A stretch of DNA of 64,000 nt from Streptococcus mitis (GTDB lineage Bacteria; Bacillota; Bacilli; Lactobacillales; Streptococcaceae), in contig NZ_JPFU01000004.1 of the NCBI RefSeq assembly GCF_000722695.1, positions 53,933-117,932 of the forward strand, in the 5' to 3' direction. The position numbers were made by a program, and so were the translations under genes. The notes under the pieces were generated by a model. The model was not told the DNA's origin and did no database searches. It saw only the letters and a program-made list of their open reading frames with translations. Shown here in pieces: positions 45,972 through 55,500 of this stretch. How positions within the stretch are numbered: the stretch's first letter is position 1; each line of letters starts with the position of its first letter.

Positions 45972-46009
45972 TACTCATAACCTTTTCGGTATTATGATAT
46001 TATCGTACC

Positions 46010-46198
46010 TTGGACGAAGTGAATGACGTAGCTCAGATGCATGCGCTAAGTCAAGAACGAAAACGTTGGATGCAATGGGATATTGGCATTAAAATATTAG
46101 GGCTCATCTTGTCCCTGACAATTTTTCTAGCAGGAGTGGACTTATCAGTCATAGTAAGGCTTTTGTTTATTGTTATTCCGAGACAAGTTGAAAAATAA
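46010..46198 (+). other. Open frame with one hydrophobic segment, uncertain
   Basis: The frame starts only with TTG and encodes about 62 residues, with a polar start and a hydrophobic part (IGIKILGLILSLTIFLAG). I see no Shine-Dalgarno and no family. It may be a gene fragment, like its neighbours in this decayed stretch. Confidence 0.2.
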
Positions 46199-46446
46199 TG
46201 AGCCTTGCCCTCGTAATACGCAGACAAGGACTTCGCAGCCATAACAGCCAATCAGTGACACACTATTGCGACAGCTTCGACAATTTATACGACTTAAAAA
46301 ACAAGAACACTTTGCCTTTATTAGAGTGTTTCTTGTAAAACAGAAGCATTATCTAGTTTCAAATACCACAGTTAGACAAACTTATGTTAAAATGACTGAG
46401 AGGGAATGTTTCCTAAGAGCAATCCTATCGATTCGCTATTGGAGGT
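46199..46446. other. Spacer without a supported gene
   Basis: A 74-codon frame crosses part of it (46266-46490) but has basic, low-complexity sequence and no ribosome site. I do not consider it a gene. Confidence 0.4.
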
Positions 46447-46923
46447 ATGATGGTACACTTAAAATTAGTAAAAAAAGAAATAGAGGCTGAAAAGCCAGCG
46501 TCTGTAGAAGCTTGGGTTATTTCTGTCAAATTTAGAAAAGGTTGCTACCGACATATACAGATTCCAAAAACAAAAACGTTAGCGGAACTAGCAGATGTTA
46601 TTTTATGGAGTTTTGAATTTGCAAACGATCATGCTCATGCATTTTTCATGGATAATGTTGCGTGGAGTCATGCAGATTCTTACTTTCTTAGCTTTGTTAG
46701 TGACGATGTTGAAGAACGTTACACGGAAAATGTCTATCTGGATATCCTAAGTGTCAAACAAAAATTTAAGTTTATTTTTGACTTCGGTGATGAATGGCGT
46801 TTCGAATGCCAAGTGCTGAGAGAAATCGAGGCAGAGGACGAAGGAGCTTATCTCGTACGTGAGGTCGGAACACCGCCAGAACAATATCCAGATTATGATA
46901 GTTTTGATGATGAAGAATGGTAG
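46447..46923 (+). CDS. Plasmid pRiA4b ORF-3-like family protein
   Basis: 158 residues (or 157 from ATG 46450, which is better spaced from GGAGG at 46441). The pattern VWRRIQVP-like RHIQIPKTKTLAELADVILWSFEFANDHAHAFFM, then a Y-rich middle, FIFDFGDEWRFECQVL and the acidic EYPDYDSFDDEEW end are typical of the pRiA4b ORF-3/IS1096 passenger family. Its biochemical function is unknown. Intact, in an otherwise decayed region. Confidence 0.75.
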   Translation: MMVHLKLVKKEIEAEKPASVEAWVISVKFRKGCYRHIQIPKTKTLAELADVILWSFEFANDHAHAFFMDNVAWSHADSYFLSFVSDDVEERYTENVYLDILSVKQKFKFIFDFGDEWRFECQVLREIEAEDEGAYLVREVGTPPEQYPDYDSFDDEEW

Positions 46924-47052
46924 AAATTGCTACATTGGATAAAGACAAACGTTATTATGATACACCGATTGAGGCACGAGCAAAACTATAGCGTGGGATT
47001 ATTCCACAAGAGATTAAGAGTGTTTTTGGAAAAGTTATAATTTCAGTTTTGC
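46917..47052 (+). pseudogene. Short degenerate frame after the pRiA4b-like gene
   Basis: An ATG overlapping the preceding stop reads 24 residues (MVEIATLDKDKRYYDTPIEA...) to a TAG at 46989. The same frame goes on (RGIIPQEIKSVFGKVIISVLL) to about 47070. It looks like a small protein with a nonsense codon; no family recognised. Confidence 0.25.
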
Positions 47053-47149
47053 TTTTAAGGAGCAGTTAGTAAGAAATACACAGAAGCTGATGGGGTATTG
47101 CTCTTAAGGCTTGGGAGACATCTTATCTTAACTGACTCTGTAATCTAAA

Positions 47150-47188
47150 AAAGTTCCCTTCTTTTTCAGAAAAGTAGGGTTCTTTTTG
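47150..47188. terminator. Bidirectional hairpin before yneF
   Basis: AAGTTCCCT and AGGGTTCTT pair around a 16-nt loop, with Ts on one side and As on the other. Confidence 0.55.
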
Positions 47189-47241
47189 CTGTCTATTCCA
47201 TCCCTGAAAGTGTAGAACAAACTAGTCAGGGTGGCTAGTTT

Positions 47242-47250
47242 ATGGTATAA
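47242..47250 (+). promoter_or_regulatory. Extended -10 promoter of yneF
   Basis: TGGTATAAT, 35 bp before the yneF start. Confidence 0.7.
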
Positions 47251-47284
47251 TGAAAGGGACTCAAAAAGAAACAGGAGAAAAATG

Positions 47285-47533
47285 ATGGATTTACTATTAG
47301 CAATTGTATTGATTGTGCTAGCTTTTCTAGGAGGAGCTCTGGGAGGAATGTACTTGGTTCGTAAGCAAATCGAAAAAGAATTCGCTGACAACCCACGTTT
47401 AAATGCTGAAGCAGTTCGTACTCTTTTGAGTGCAAATGGACAAAAACCAAGCGAAGCAAAGGTACAACAAGTTTACCACCAAATCATCCGCCAACAAAAG
47501 GCAGCCCTTGCTAACAATAAAAAGAAAAAATAA
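47285..47533 (+). CDS. yneF: YneF family (UPF0154) small membrane protein
   Basis: 82 residues: one N-terminal membrane segment ([22 protein letters not shown]), then a conserved cytoplasmic part ([38 protein letters not shown]) and a Lys-rich tail. Function unknown, widely conserved in Firmicutes. AGGAG sits 7 nt before ATG 47285; ATG 47282 is too close. Confidence 0.88.
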
Positions 47534-47548
47534 ATAATAAATAAGGAA

Positions 47549-47577
47549 AAGTCTGGAATGAAAGTTCCAGACTTCTC
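47549..47577 (+). terminator. Hairpin after yneF
   Basis: AAGTCTGGAA pairs with TTCCAGACTT (10 bp) with a weak T-tract (TTCTC). Termination may be partial. Confidence 0.55.
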
Positions 47578-47743
47578 ACTATGTTGGCTAAGGGTTTAGG
47601 GATGAGACTTTTTCCTTGCATTCTATTGATATTTGATTATGATTAAGAGAGATAGTTGTTGATTAGGCTGTCATTATTTAGTTCATAAGGAACGGTAATC
47701 ATAATGAACTATCAATCAGAAAAAAGACTAGAAAGAAGACTGT

Positions 47744-48538
47744 ATGGATAATCGACCAATTGGTTTTTTGGATTCGGGTGTCGGGGGCTTGACCGTTGTG
47801 CGGGAGCTCATGCGCCAGCTTCCCCATGAAGAAATCGTCTATATTGGAGATTCGGCGCGGGCACCCTATGGTCCCCGACCTGCTGAGCAAATTCGTGAAT
47901 ATACTTGGCAGCTGGTCAACTTTCTCTTGACCAAGGATGTCAAAATGATTGTCATTGCTTGTAATACTGCTACTGCGGTCGTCTGGGAAGAAATCAAGGC
48001 TCAACTAGACATTCCTGTCTTGGGTGTAATTTTACCAGGAGCTTCGGCAGCTATCAAGTCCAGCCAAGGTGGGAAAATCGGGGTCATTGGAACGCCCATG
48101 ACGGTACAATCAGACATTTACCGTCAGAAAATCCATGATCTGGATCCAGATTTACAGGTGGAGAGTTTGGCCTGTCCCAAGTTTGCTCCTTTGGTGGAGT
48201 CAGGGGCCCTGTCAACCAGTGTCACCAAGAAAGTGGTCTATGAAACCCTGCGTCCTTTGGTTGGAAAGGTGGATAGCCTGATTTTGGGTTGTACTCATTA
48301 TCCACTCCTCAGACCCATTATTCAAAATGTCATGGGGCCAAAGGTTCAGCTCATTGATAGTGGGGCAGAGTGCGTAAGGGACATTTCAGTCTTACTCAAC
48401 TATTTTGAAATCAATCGTGGTCGCGATGCTGGACCACTCCAACACCGTTTTTACACAACAGCTAGTAGCCAAAGTTTTGCCCAAATAGGTGAAGAATGGC
48501 TGGAAAAAGAAATTCATGTGGAGCATGTAGAATTATGA
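47744..48538 (+). CDS. murI: Glutamate racemase
   Basis: This 264-residue cofactor-independent racemase makes D-glutamate for peptidoglycan. Both catalytic Cys motifs are present: ACNTATAV (about residue 73) and GCTHYPLL (about 184), plus the start [18 protein letters not shown]. It overlaps rdgB by ATGA, starting a chain of overlapping genes. Confidence 0.96.
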   Translation: MDNRPIGFLDSGVGGLTVVRELMRQLPHEEIVYIGDSARAPYGPRPAEQIREYTWQLVNFLLTKDVKMIVIACNTATAVVWEEIKAQLDIPVLGVILPGASAAIKSSQGGKIGVIGTPMTVQSDIYRQKIHDLDPDLQVESLACPKFAPLVESGALSTSVTKKVVYETLRPLVGKVDSLILGCTHYPLLRPIIQNVMGPKVQLIDSGAECVRDISVLLNYFEINRGRDAGPLQHRFYTTASSQSFAQIGEEWLEKEIHVEHVEL

Positions 48539-49506
48539 CAAATAAAATTTATGAATACAAGGATGACCAGGACTGGTATGTCGGGTCCTATAGTATTTTT
48601 GGTGGCGTCCGGACGTTGACTGATGAAGACTTGGATTTCCCTCTGGTTGGATTGGCCAAGATTTTTCGAGACGAGGAACGAGGTTTTCCTATTTCGGTTG
48701 CTGTTTTGCGCTATGGTTCTCGCTACCGTTTATTGTCCTTTGTGGTAGATATCCTCAACCAAGAAATGGGACGAAATTTGGAAGTCATTCAACGTCAGGG
48801 AGCCCTGCTCTTGGTTGAAAATGGACAACTCTTGTATGTAGAATTGCCTAAAGAAGGGGTCAATGTTCATGATTTCTTTGAGACAAACAAGGTAAGAGAA
48901 ACCTTGTTGATTGCGACTCGTAACGAGGGCAAGACCAAGGAATTTCGAGCTATCTTTGACAAGTTAGGATACGATGTGGAAAATCTCAATGACTATCCTG
49001 ATCTGCCTGAAGTAGCAGAAACAGGTATGACCTTTGAAGAAAATGCCCGCCTCAAGGCAGAAACCATTTCACAGTTAACAGGCAAGATGGTTCTGGCAGA
49101 TGATTCTGGACTCAAAGTCGATGTCCTAGGTGGCTTGCCAGGTGTCTGGTCAGCTCGTTTCGCAGGTGTGGGAGCTACTGACCGTGAAAACAATGCTAAA
49201 CTTTTGCACGAATTGGCTATGGTCTTTGAACTTAAGGACCGCTCGGCTCAATTCCATACAACCCTAGTCGTAGCCAGCCCAAACAAGGAAAGCTTGGTTG
49301 TTGAGGCTGACTGGCCTGGCTACATTAACTTTGAAGCTAAGGGTGAAAATGGCTTTGGCTATGATCCCCTCTTCCTTGTGGGAGAGACTGGTAAATCATC
49401 AGCTGAGTTAACCCTTGAAGAAAAAAATAGTCAATCTCACCGTGCCTTAGCTGTTAAGAAACTTTTGGAGGTGTTTCCATCATGGCAAAGCAAACCATCA
49501 TTGTAA
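48535..49506 (+). CDS. rdgB: dITP/XTP pyrophosphatase with N-terminal extension
   Basis: 323 residues. The C-terminal ~195 residues are a complete RdgB/HAM1 enzyme ([64 protein letters not shown]) that hydrolyses deaminated purine nucleotides. About 125 extra residues precede it, a streptococcal fusion of unassigned function that has no domain I recognise. The start overlaps the murI stop. Confidence 0.94.
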   Translation: MTNKIYEYKDDQDWYVGSYSIFGGVRTLTDEDLDFPLVGLAKIFRDEERGFPISVAVLRYGSRYRLLSFVVDILNQEMGRNLEVIQRQGALLLVENGQLLYVELPKEGVNVHDFFETNKVRETLLIATRNEGKTKEFRAIFDKLGYDVENLNDYPDLPEVAETGMTFEENARLKAETISQLTGKMVLADDSGLKVDVLGGLPGVWSARFAGVGATDRENNAKLLHELAMVFELKDRSAQFHTTLVVASPNKESLVVEADWPGYINFEAKGENGFGYDPLFLVGETGKSSAELTLEEKNSQSHRALAVKKLLEVFPSWQSKPSL

Positions 49507-50003
49507 TGAGCGATTCTCATGGCGATAGCTTGATTGTGGAAGAAATCCGTGATCGCTATGTAGGCAAAGTTGATGCCGTTTTTCATAACGGCGATTCTGA
49601 ACTGCGTCCTGATTCTCCCCTTTGGGAAGGCATCCGTGTTGTTAAAGGGAACATGGACTTCTACGCCGGCTACCCAGAACGTTTGGTGACTCAGTTGGGA
49701 CCAACTAAAATCATTCAGACCCATGGTCACTTGTTTGACATCAATTTCAACTTTCAAAAGTTGGACTACTGGGCTCAGGAAGAAGAAGCCGATATCTGCC
49801 TTTATGGTCACTTGCATGTGCCAAGCGCTTGGATGGAGGGCAAAACTCTCTTTCTAAATCCAGGTTCCATCAGCCAACCACGAGGTACCATCAGAGAATG
49901 TCTCTATGCTCGCGTGGAGATTGATGATAGTTACTTCAAAGTGGACTTTTTGACACGAGACCACGAGGTGTATCCAGGCTTGTCCAAGGAGTTTAGCCGA
50001 TGA
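49482..50003 (+). CDS. YfcE/MJ0936-type metallophosphoesterase
   Basis: 173 residues with the full metal-binding set SDSHGD, HNGDSE, VKGNMD, THGHLF and GHLHVPS. Homologs hydrolyse phosphodiesters in vitro. The physiological substrate is not known. It overlaps rdgB by 25 bp and cbpB by 4 bp. Confidence 0.92.
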   Translation: MAKQTIIVMSDSHGDSLIVEEIRDRYVGKVDAVFHNGDSELRPDSPLWEGIRVVKGNMDFYAGYPERLVTQLGPTKIIQTHGHLFDINFNFQKLDYWAQEEEADICLYGHLHVPSAWMEGKTLFLNPGSISQPRGTIRECLYARVEIDDSYFKVDFLTRDHEVYPGLSKEFSR

Positions 50004-50461
50004 TTGCCAAGGAGTTTGAGAATTTCTTGCTAGGCCAAGAGGGAACTTTTTTGACTCCTGCTGAAAATCTAGCTGTGTTGATTGATACCCACAATGCGGA
50101 TCATGCGACCCTCTTGCTCAGTCAGATGACCTACACCCGTGTTCCCGTTGTGACAGATGAAAAACACTTTGTTGGGACGATCGGGCTTAGAGATATTATG
50201 GCTTATCAGATGGAGCATGACTTGAGCTCAGAAATCATGGCGGATACGGACATTGTCCACATGACCAAAACAGACGTAGCGGTCGTTTCGCCTGATTTTA
50301 CCATTACAGAGGTCTTGCACAAGTTGGTAGATGAGTCCTTCTTGCCAGTTGTGGATGCAGAGGGTATTTTCCAAGGGATTATCACGCGCAAGTCTATCCT
50401 CAAGGCTGTCAATGCTCTCTTGCATGATTTTAGTAAGGACTATGAGATTCGATGCAAATGA
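50000..50461 (+). CDS. cbpB: CBS-domain protein CbpB (c-di-AMP-binding type)
   Basis: 153 residues with two CBS motifs (about 25-80 and 90-145: TRVPVVTDEKHFVGTIGLRDI and SFLPVVDAEGIFQGIITRKSILKAV). Homologs bind cyclic di-AMP and connect it to (p)ppGpp synthesis. It is coupled to both neighbours by short overlaps. Confidence 0.88.
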   Translation: MIAKEFENFLLGQEGTFLTPAENLAVLIDTHNADHATLLLSQMTYTRVPVVTDEKHFVGTIGLRDIMAYQMEHDLSSEIMADTDIVHMTKTDVAVVSPDFTITEVLHKLVDESFLPVVDAEGIFQGIITRKSILKAVNALLHDFSKDYEIRCK

Positions 50462-51192
50462 GAGATAGGATTTCAGCCTTTTTAGAGGAAAAGCAGGGCT
50501 TGTCTGCCAATTCCAAGCAGTCCTATAAGTATGATCTGGAGCAATTTTTAGACATTATGGGCGAGCGGATTTCTGAGACCAGTCTCAAGATTTACCAAGC
50601 CCAGCTAGCCAATCTAAAAATCAGTGCCCAGAGGCGGAAGATTTCGGCCTGTAATCAATTTCTCTACTTTCTCTATCAAAAAGGAGAAGTGGACAGCTTT
50701 TATCGTTTGGAATTAGCCAAGCAAGCTGAAAAGAAGACTGAAAAACCAGAGATTCTAGACTTAGACTCTTTTTGGCAGGAAAGTAATTATCCAGAAGGAC
50801 GCTTACTGGCTCTACTTATCTTGGAAATAGGGCTCTTGCCGAGTGAGATTTTAGCCCTCAAGGTTGCGGATATCAATCTGGATTTTCAGGTGTTGCGAAT
50901 CAAAAAGGCTTCCCAACAGAGGATTGTCACCATTCCTGCGACCTTGCTGTCAGAATTGGAACCCTTGATGGGCCAGATCTATCTCTTTGAAAGGGGAGGG
51001 AAAGCCTATTCTCGTCAATGGGCCTTTCGTCAGCTAGAGTCCTTTGTCAAGGAGAAAGGTTTCTCAACCTTATCCGCTCAAGCCTTGCGGGAACAGTTCA
51101 TTCTAAGACAAATAGAAAACAAGGTCGATTTGTACGAAATTGCAAAAAAATTAGGATTAAAAACAGTCCTGACCTTAGAAAAATATAGATAA
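50458..51192 (+). CDS. XerD-like tyrosine recombinase-fold protein lacking most catalytic residues
   Basis: 244 residues (ATG 50452 adds two). The SAM-like N-terminal domain and the catalytic fold are visible, and the end TVLTLEKYR keeps the Tyr. The canonical TGLR.SE is EIGLLPSEI (Arg lost) and H.LRH is [10 protein letters not shown] (first His lost), so recombination is unlikely. This is the conserved streptococcal XerD-like protein next to scpAB, which suggests a role in chromosome segregation rather than recombination (inference). Confidence 0.9.
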   Translation: MRDRISAFLEEKQGLSANSKQSYKYDLEQFLDIMGERISETSLKIYQAQLANLKISAQRRKISACNQFLYFLYQKGEVDSFYRLELAKQAEKKTEKPEILDLDSFWQESNYPEGRLLALLILEIGLLPSEILALKVADINLDFQVLRIKKASQQRIVTIPATLLSELEPLMGQIYLFERGGKAYSRQWAFRQLESFVKEKGFSTLSAQALREQFILRQIENKVDLYEIAKKLGLKTVLTLEKYR

Positions 51193-51920
51193 TGGATATT
51201 AAATTAAAAGATTTTGAAGGACCCCTGGACTTGCTCCTGCACCTTGTTTCTAAGTATCAGATGGATATCTACGATGTGCCCATTACGGAAGTCATCGAAC
51301 AGTATCTAGCTTATGTCTCAACTCTGCATGCCATGCGTCTGGAAGTGACGGGTGAGTACATGGTTATGGCCAGTCAGCTCATGCTGATCAAGAGTCGCAA
51401 ACTTCTTCCAAAGGTGGCAGAAGTGACAGACTTGGAGGATGACCTGGAGCAGGATCTTCTCTCTCAAATCGAAGAATACCGCAAGTTCAAGCTCTTGGGT
51501 GAACACTTGGAAGCCAAGCACCAAGATCGGGCCCAGTATTATTCCAAAGCGCCGACAGAGTTGATTTACGAAGATGCGGAGCTTGTGCATGACAAGACGA
51601 CCATTGACCTCTTTTTGGCTTTTTCAAATATCCTAGCCAAGAAAAAAGAGGAGTTTGCACAGAACCACACGACTATCTTGCGGGATGAGTATAAGATTGA
51701 GGACATGATGGTCATCGTAAAAGAGTCCTTGACTGGACGAGATCAGTTGCGCTTGCAGGATTTGTTCAAGGAAGCCCAGAATGTCCAAGAGGTCATCACC
51801 CTCTTTTTGGCAACCCTAGAGTTAATCAAAACCCAGGAGCTAATTCTTGTGCAAGAGGAAAGTTTCGGAGATATTTATCTCATGGAAAAGAAGGAAGAAA
51901 GTCAAGTGGCCCAAAGCTAG
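51192..51920 (+). CDS. scpA: Segregation and condensation protein A (kleisin)
   Basis: 242 residues. It starts [31 protein letters not shown], the N-terminal kleisin motif that binds the SMC neck, and ends with a winged helix that binds the SMC head. It works with ScpB and SMC in chromosome condensation. TAATG overlap with the preceding gene. Confidence 0.96.
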   Translation: MDIKLKDFEGPLDLLLHLVSKYQMDIYDVPITEVIEQYLAYVSTLHAMRLEVTGEYMVMASQLMLIKSRKLLPKVAEVTDLEDDLEQDLLSQIEEYRKFKLLGEHLEAKHQDRAQYYSKAPTELIYEDAELVHDKTTIDLFLAFSNILAKKKEEFAQNHTTILRDEYKIEDMMVIVKESLTGRDQLRLQDLFKEAQNVQEVITLFLATLELIKTQELILVQEESFGDIYLMEKKEESQVAQS

Positions 51921-51938
51921 ACTTGATAGAGAGGAAAG

Positions 51939-52508
51939 ATGAGTACTTTAGCAAAAATAGAAGCGCTCTTGTTTGTAGCGGGTGAAGATGGGATTAGAGT
52001 CCGCCAGTTAGCTGAACTCCTCTCTCTGCCACCGACAGGCATCCAACAGAGTTTAGAAAAATTAGCCCAGAAGTATGAAAAGGACCCAGATTCCAGTTTG
52101 GCTCTGATTGAGACAGGGGGTGCTTACAGATTGGTGACCAAACCTCAATTTGCAGAGATTTTGAAGGAATACTCTAAGGCACCTATCAACCAGAGTTTAT
52201 CTCGGGCTGCACTTGAGACCTTGTCCATCATTGCCTACAAACAGCCCATCACACGGATAGAGATTGATGCCATCCGTGGAGTCAACTCGAGTGGGGCCTT
52301 GGCAAAGTTGCAGGCCTTTGACTTGATACGAGAAGACGGGAAAAAAGAAGTGTTGGGACGCCCCAACCTCTATGTGACTACGGATTATTTCCTAGATTAC
52401 ATGGGGATAAACCATTTAGAAGAATTACCAGTGATTGATGAGCTTGAGATTCAAGCCCAAGAAAGCCAATTATTTGGTGAAAGGATAGAAGAAGATGAGA
52501 ATCAATAA
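51939..52508 (+). CDS. scpB: Segregation and condensation protein B
   Basis: 189 residues, two winged-helix domains ([61 protein letters not shown]). It dimerises and clamps ScpA. AGAGGAAAG precedes the ATG; the end overlaps rluB by 14 bp. Confidence 0.96.
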   Translation: MSTLAKIEALLFVAGEDGIRVRQLAELLSLPPTGIQQSLEKLAQKYEKDPDSSLALIETGGAYRLVTKPQFAEILKEYSKAPINQSLSRAALETLSIIAYKQPITRIEIDAIRGVNSSGALAKLQAFDLIREDGKKEVLGRPNLYVTTDYFLDYMGINHLEELPVIDELEIQAQESQLFGERIEEDENQ

Positions 52509-53217
52509 GTATATTGCCCACGCAGGTGTGGCCAGTAGGAGAAAAGCAGAAGAGTTGATCAAGCAAGGTTTGGTGACGGTTAACGGCCAAGTGGTACGTG
52601 AACTAGCAACCACTATCAAGTCAGGCGACAAGGTCGAAGTTGAAGGCCAACCAATCTACAACGAAGAAAAAGTCTACTATCTGCTTAACAAACCACGCGG
52701 TGTCATTTCCAGTGTGACAGATGACAAGGGCCGCAAGACGGTTGTCGATCTCTTGCCCAACGTGAAGGAGCGCATCTACCCTGTAGGTCGTTTGGACTGG
52801 GATACATCAGGAGTCTTGATTTTGACCAATGACGGGGATTTTACAGATGAGATGATTCACCCTCGTAATGAGATTGACAAGGTTTATGTTGCGCGTGTTA
52901 AAGGTGTGGCCAATAAGGATAATCTCCGCCCCTTGACCCGTGGACTTGAGATTGATGGCAAGAAAACCAAGCCGGCTGTCTATGAGATTCTCAAAGTGGA
53001 CCCGGTTAAAAACCGCTCTGTGGTGCAGTTGACCATCCATGAAGGGCGTAACCACCAGGTTAAAAAGATGTTTGAAGCTGTCGGTCTCCAAGTGGACAAG
53101 TTGTCACGAACCCGTTTTGGACATCTAGACTTGACAGGACTCCGTCCAGGAGAATCCCGTCGTCTTAACAAAAAAGAAATCAGCCAACTACATACCATGG
53201 CTGTAACTAAGAAATAA
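52495..53217 (+). CDS. rluB: rRNA pseudouridine synthase RluB type
   Basis: 240 residues: an S4 RNA-binding domain ([31 protein letters not shown]) and the RsuA-family catalytic domain with [18 protein letters not shown] (catalytic Asp). Modifies 23S rRNA. It overlaps scpB at the start and yidD by 1 bp at the end. Confidence 0.94.
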   Translation: MRINKYIAHAGVASRRKAEELIKQGLVTVNGQVVRELATTIKSGDKVEVEGQPIYNEEKVYYLLNKPRGVISSVTDDKGRKTVVDLLPNVKERIYPVGRLDWDTSGVLILTNDGDFTDEMIHPRNEIDKVYVARVKGVANKDNLRPLTRGLEIDGKKTKPAVYEILKVDPVKNRSVVQLTIHEGRNHQVKKMFEAVGLQVDKLSRTRFGHLDLTGLRPGESRRLNKKEISQLHTMAVTKK

Positions 53218-53459
53218 TGAAACGAATTTTAATAGCACCTGTGCGCTTTTACCAACGTTTTATCTCACCAGCCTTTCCACCCTCTTGTCGTTTTGAGCCT
53301 ACCTGCTCAAACTATATGATTGAGACTATTGAAAAACATGGCTTCAAGGGTGTTTTGATGGGATTGGCTCGGATTCTACGTTGCCATCCCTGGTCGAAAA
53401 CAGGCAAGGACCCCGTCCCAGACCATTTTTCCCTCCAACGAAATCAAGAAGGGGAATGA
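53217..53459 (+). CDS. yidD: Membrane protein insertion efficiency factor YidD
   Basis: 80 residues with the family signature [50 protein letters not shown]. It is proposed to help YidC. Here it is far from yidC, as in other streptococci. Last gene of the overlapping series. Confidence 0.94.
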   Translation: MKRILIAPVRFYQRFISPAFPPSCRFEPTCSNYMIETIEKHGFKGVLMGLARILRCHPWSKTGKDPVPDHFSLQRNQEGE

Positions 53460-53486
53460 GTCTGGGCAAAAGGTTTCAAAATGATA

Positions 53487-53532
53487 AAAACGCATCCTAT
53501 CAGGTTTGAGTAAACTTGATAGGATGCGTTTT
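53487..53532. terminator. Strong terminator between yidD and piuA (convergent)
   Basis: AAAACGCATCCTATCA and TGATAGGATGCGTTTT form a perfect 16-bp stem. Ts flank one side and As the other, so it can serve both convergent operons. Confidence 0.85.
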
Positions 53533-53548
53533 AGAATGTCAAAATTTT

Positions 53549-53662
53549 ATACTCTTCGAAAATCTCTTCAAACCGCGTCAGCTTCCATCTGCAACCTCAA
53601 AACAGTGTTTTGAGAAGCCTGCGGCTAACTTCCTAGTTTGCGCTTTGATTTTCATTGAGTAT
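53549..53662 (+). repeat. BOX element
   Basis: ATACTCTTCGAAAATCTCTTCAAACC at the start and TTTCATTGAGTAT at the end, with CCTCAAAACAGTGTTTTGAG inside. It lies between the terminator and the stop of piuA. Confidence 0.88.
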
Positions 53663-53682
53663 TAAATTGAGTTTGAAGCGGC

Positions 53683-54648
53683 TTATTTCAAGGCTTTTTG
53701 TGCGTCTTCAATCATGAGTTTAGTTGATTCAAGACCGCCTCCGCTTAGATACCAGAGGTCTGGTGTTAGTTGGATAATCTTACCATTTTTAGCGGCAGGA
53801 GTTTCAGCGATAAGGGCATTTTCTAGGACGCCATCGTTGCTTGAGTTGTCACCACCGATGGCAAGGGTACGGTTGATAACAAAGAGGATGTCAGGATTGA
53901 TTTCTTTGACACTTTCAAAGCTGACTTCTTGTCCGTGGCGAGAATCTTCAAATTGAGTATCAGTTGGCTTAAATTTCAAGGTTTGATACAAGAAAGAAAA
54001 ACGAGATTGGGCACCAAAGGCAGCCATTTTTCCTTCATTGAGGAGGATGGCAAGGGATTTTTTGTCAGAGCTTCCATTTTTAGTAGCTACTTCTTGGATG
54101 CTCTTGTCTAGCTTGACTAATTCTTCCTTGGCTTTCTGTGTACCAGTTTCACCAAAGGCGCTTGCTAAGGATTCGATATTAGCCTTGGTAGAAGTCCAGT
54201 AGTCGTCTTTGCTTGCTTGGAAGAGAACGGTTGGGGCGATTTCTTTGAATTTGTCTACGAATTTTTGTGTACGTATGGAAGCAATAATCAAATCAGGCTC
54301 AAGGGCGGCGATAGCTTCTAAATCAGGTTCTTTCATAGAACCAACATTTTTAACTTTTCCAGCTAGGTCTTTGAGATAGGTTGGTACTGTTTTTGTAGGC
54401 ATTCCAACGATATTTTTTTCAAATCCTAGAGCACGAATAGTATCCGCAGCACCAAGGTCAAAGGTCACAATCTTTTCAGGAACTTTTGAAAGTTTGACTT
54501 CGTCTAATGAACTTTTAATGGTTATCTCTGTTGGAGCAGAGTTGCTTGTTTCCGACTGACTAGTGCTTGAGTTGGTACTACATGCACCAAGTAAGAGTAA
54601 GAAGCTGGCCACTAGGGCAGTGAAATAAAGTTTAAGGGATGTTTTCAT
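53683..54648 (-). CDS. piuA: Iron-compound ABC transporter substrate-binding lipoprotein PiuA
   Basis: 321 residues, periplasmic-binding type 2 siderophore/heme family. Lipobox LLLLGAC (Cys at about 23), then a Ser/Thr-rich linker and the fold (EKIVTFDLGAADTIRALGF, EPDLEAIAALEPDLIIAS, LTPDLWYLSGGGLES). In pneumococcus the Piu system brings in iron complexes including heme. It is the last gene of piuBCDA, separated from piuD by a 99-bp spacer with a hairpin. Confidence 0.93.
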   Translation of the reverse strand: MKTSLKLYFTALVASFLLLLGACSTNSSTSQSETSNSAPTEITIKSSLDEVKLSKVPEKIVTFDLGAADTIRALGFEKNIVGMPTKTVPTYLKDLAGKVKNVGSMKEPDLEAIAALEPDLIIASIRTQKFVDKFKEIAPTVLFQASKDDYWTSTKANIESLASAFGETGTQKAKEELVKLDKSIQEVATKNGSSDKKSLAILLNEGKMAAFGAQSRFSFLYQTLKFKPTDTQFEDSRHGQEVSFESVKEINPDILFVINRTLAIGGDNSSNDGVLENALIAETPAAKNGKIIQLTPDLWYLSGGGLESTKLMIEDAQKALK

Positions 54649-54684
54649 GATTTCTCCTTTTTAAAATGTGATAACGATGTAGGG

Positions 54685-54717
54685 AGTCTCTTAGACAGGT
54701 TTGTTAGCTAAGAGACT
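54685..54717 (-). other. Intercistronic hairpin between piuD and piuA
   Basis: AGTCTCTTAG pairs with CTAAGAGACT across a 13-nt loop without a T-run, a form that suits mRNA processing or 3'-end protection and could raise piuA levels over the membrane genes. Confidence 0.5.
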
Positions 54718-54747
54718 GAGGGTTCTCTAACTCGAGTTTCTATGTTA

Positions 54748-55500
54748 CTAGCTATAGATACAGATCTTTTTGCCATTGATATCAGCCAGTGTGATGGGAA
54801 TTTCATAAAGTTGACTGAGCAGGTCAGCCTGCATGATTTGAACTGTCGTTCCCTTGCTAAAGACTTGACCGTCCTTGAAGGCGACAATTTCATCCGCATA
54901 CTGGCTGGCCATGTTAATATCGTGGAGGACGATAATAATGGTCTTCCCTAGTTCCTCCACCAGTCGCCGAAGAATCTGCATCATGCTGACGCTTTGCTTG
55001 ATATCGAGATTATTTAGTGGTTCATCTAGCAAGATAAAGTCTGTATCCTGGGCCAGTACCATGGCGATAAAGACACGTTGGAGTTGTCCTCCAGATAGGC
55101 TATCGATGTAGCGATCCTTTAAGTTAGTCAGTTCCAGATAGTTTAGAGTTTCTCGGATTTTTTCCCAGTCTTCTGCTCTCAGACGTCCTCTACTGTAGGG
55201 AAAACGTCCAAAGCTGACCAGTTCTTCAACAGTCAATTTAGCTTGGTAATTGATTTTCTGCTTTAGGATAGTCAGTTCTTGGGCCAGTTCTTGCGAATTC
55301 CAACTCTCGATTTCACGGCCTTTGATACTGAGGATTCCATGATCCTTCTTGGTCAGTCTGCTCATGATGGAGAGGAGAGTCGATTTTCCAGCACCATTTG
55401 GACCAATAAAGGCTGTCAGTTTCTGAGGACTGACTTCAAGGGAAATGCCTTGCAAAATATCCTGTTTTTGAATGGATTTGTCAATGTTTTCCAGTTTCAC
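54748..55500 (-). CDS. piuD: Iron ABC transporter ATP-binding protein PiuD
   Basis: 250 residues, FepC type: Walker A GPNGAGKSTLLS, signature LSGGQLQRVFIAMVL, Walker B FILLDEPLNNLD, switch HDINMAS. It overlaps piuC by 4 bp. Confidence 0.95.
   Translation of the reverse strand: MKLENIDKSIQKQDILQGISLEVSPQKLTAFIGPNGAGKSTLLSIMSRLTKKDHGILSIKGREIESWNSQELAQELTILKQKINYQAKLTVEELVSFGRFPYSRGRLRAEDWEKIRETLNYLELTNLKDRYIDSLSGGQLQRVFIAMVLAQDTDFILLDEPLNNLDIKQSVSMMQILRRLVEELGKTIIIVLHDINMASQYADEIVAFKDGQVFSKGTTVQIMQADLLSQLYEIPITLADINGKKICIYS

Noticed and set aside
46266..46490. 74-codon plus-strand frame before the pRiA4b-like gene
   Set aside because: Basic low-complexity sequence, no Shine-Dalgarno, overlaps the start of a better gene.
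47704..47751. 15-codon frame ([15 protein letters not shown]) overlapping the murI start, as a leader peptide
   Set aside because: No hairpins or biased codons support attenuation, and it may be chance.
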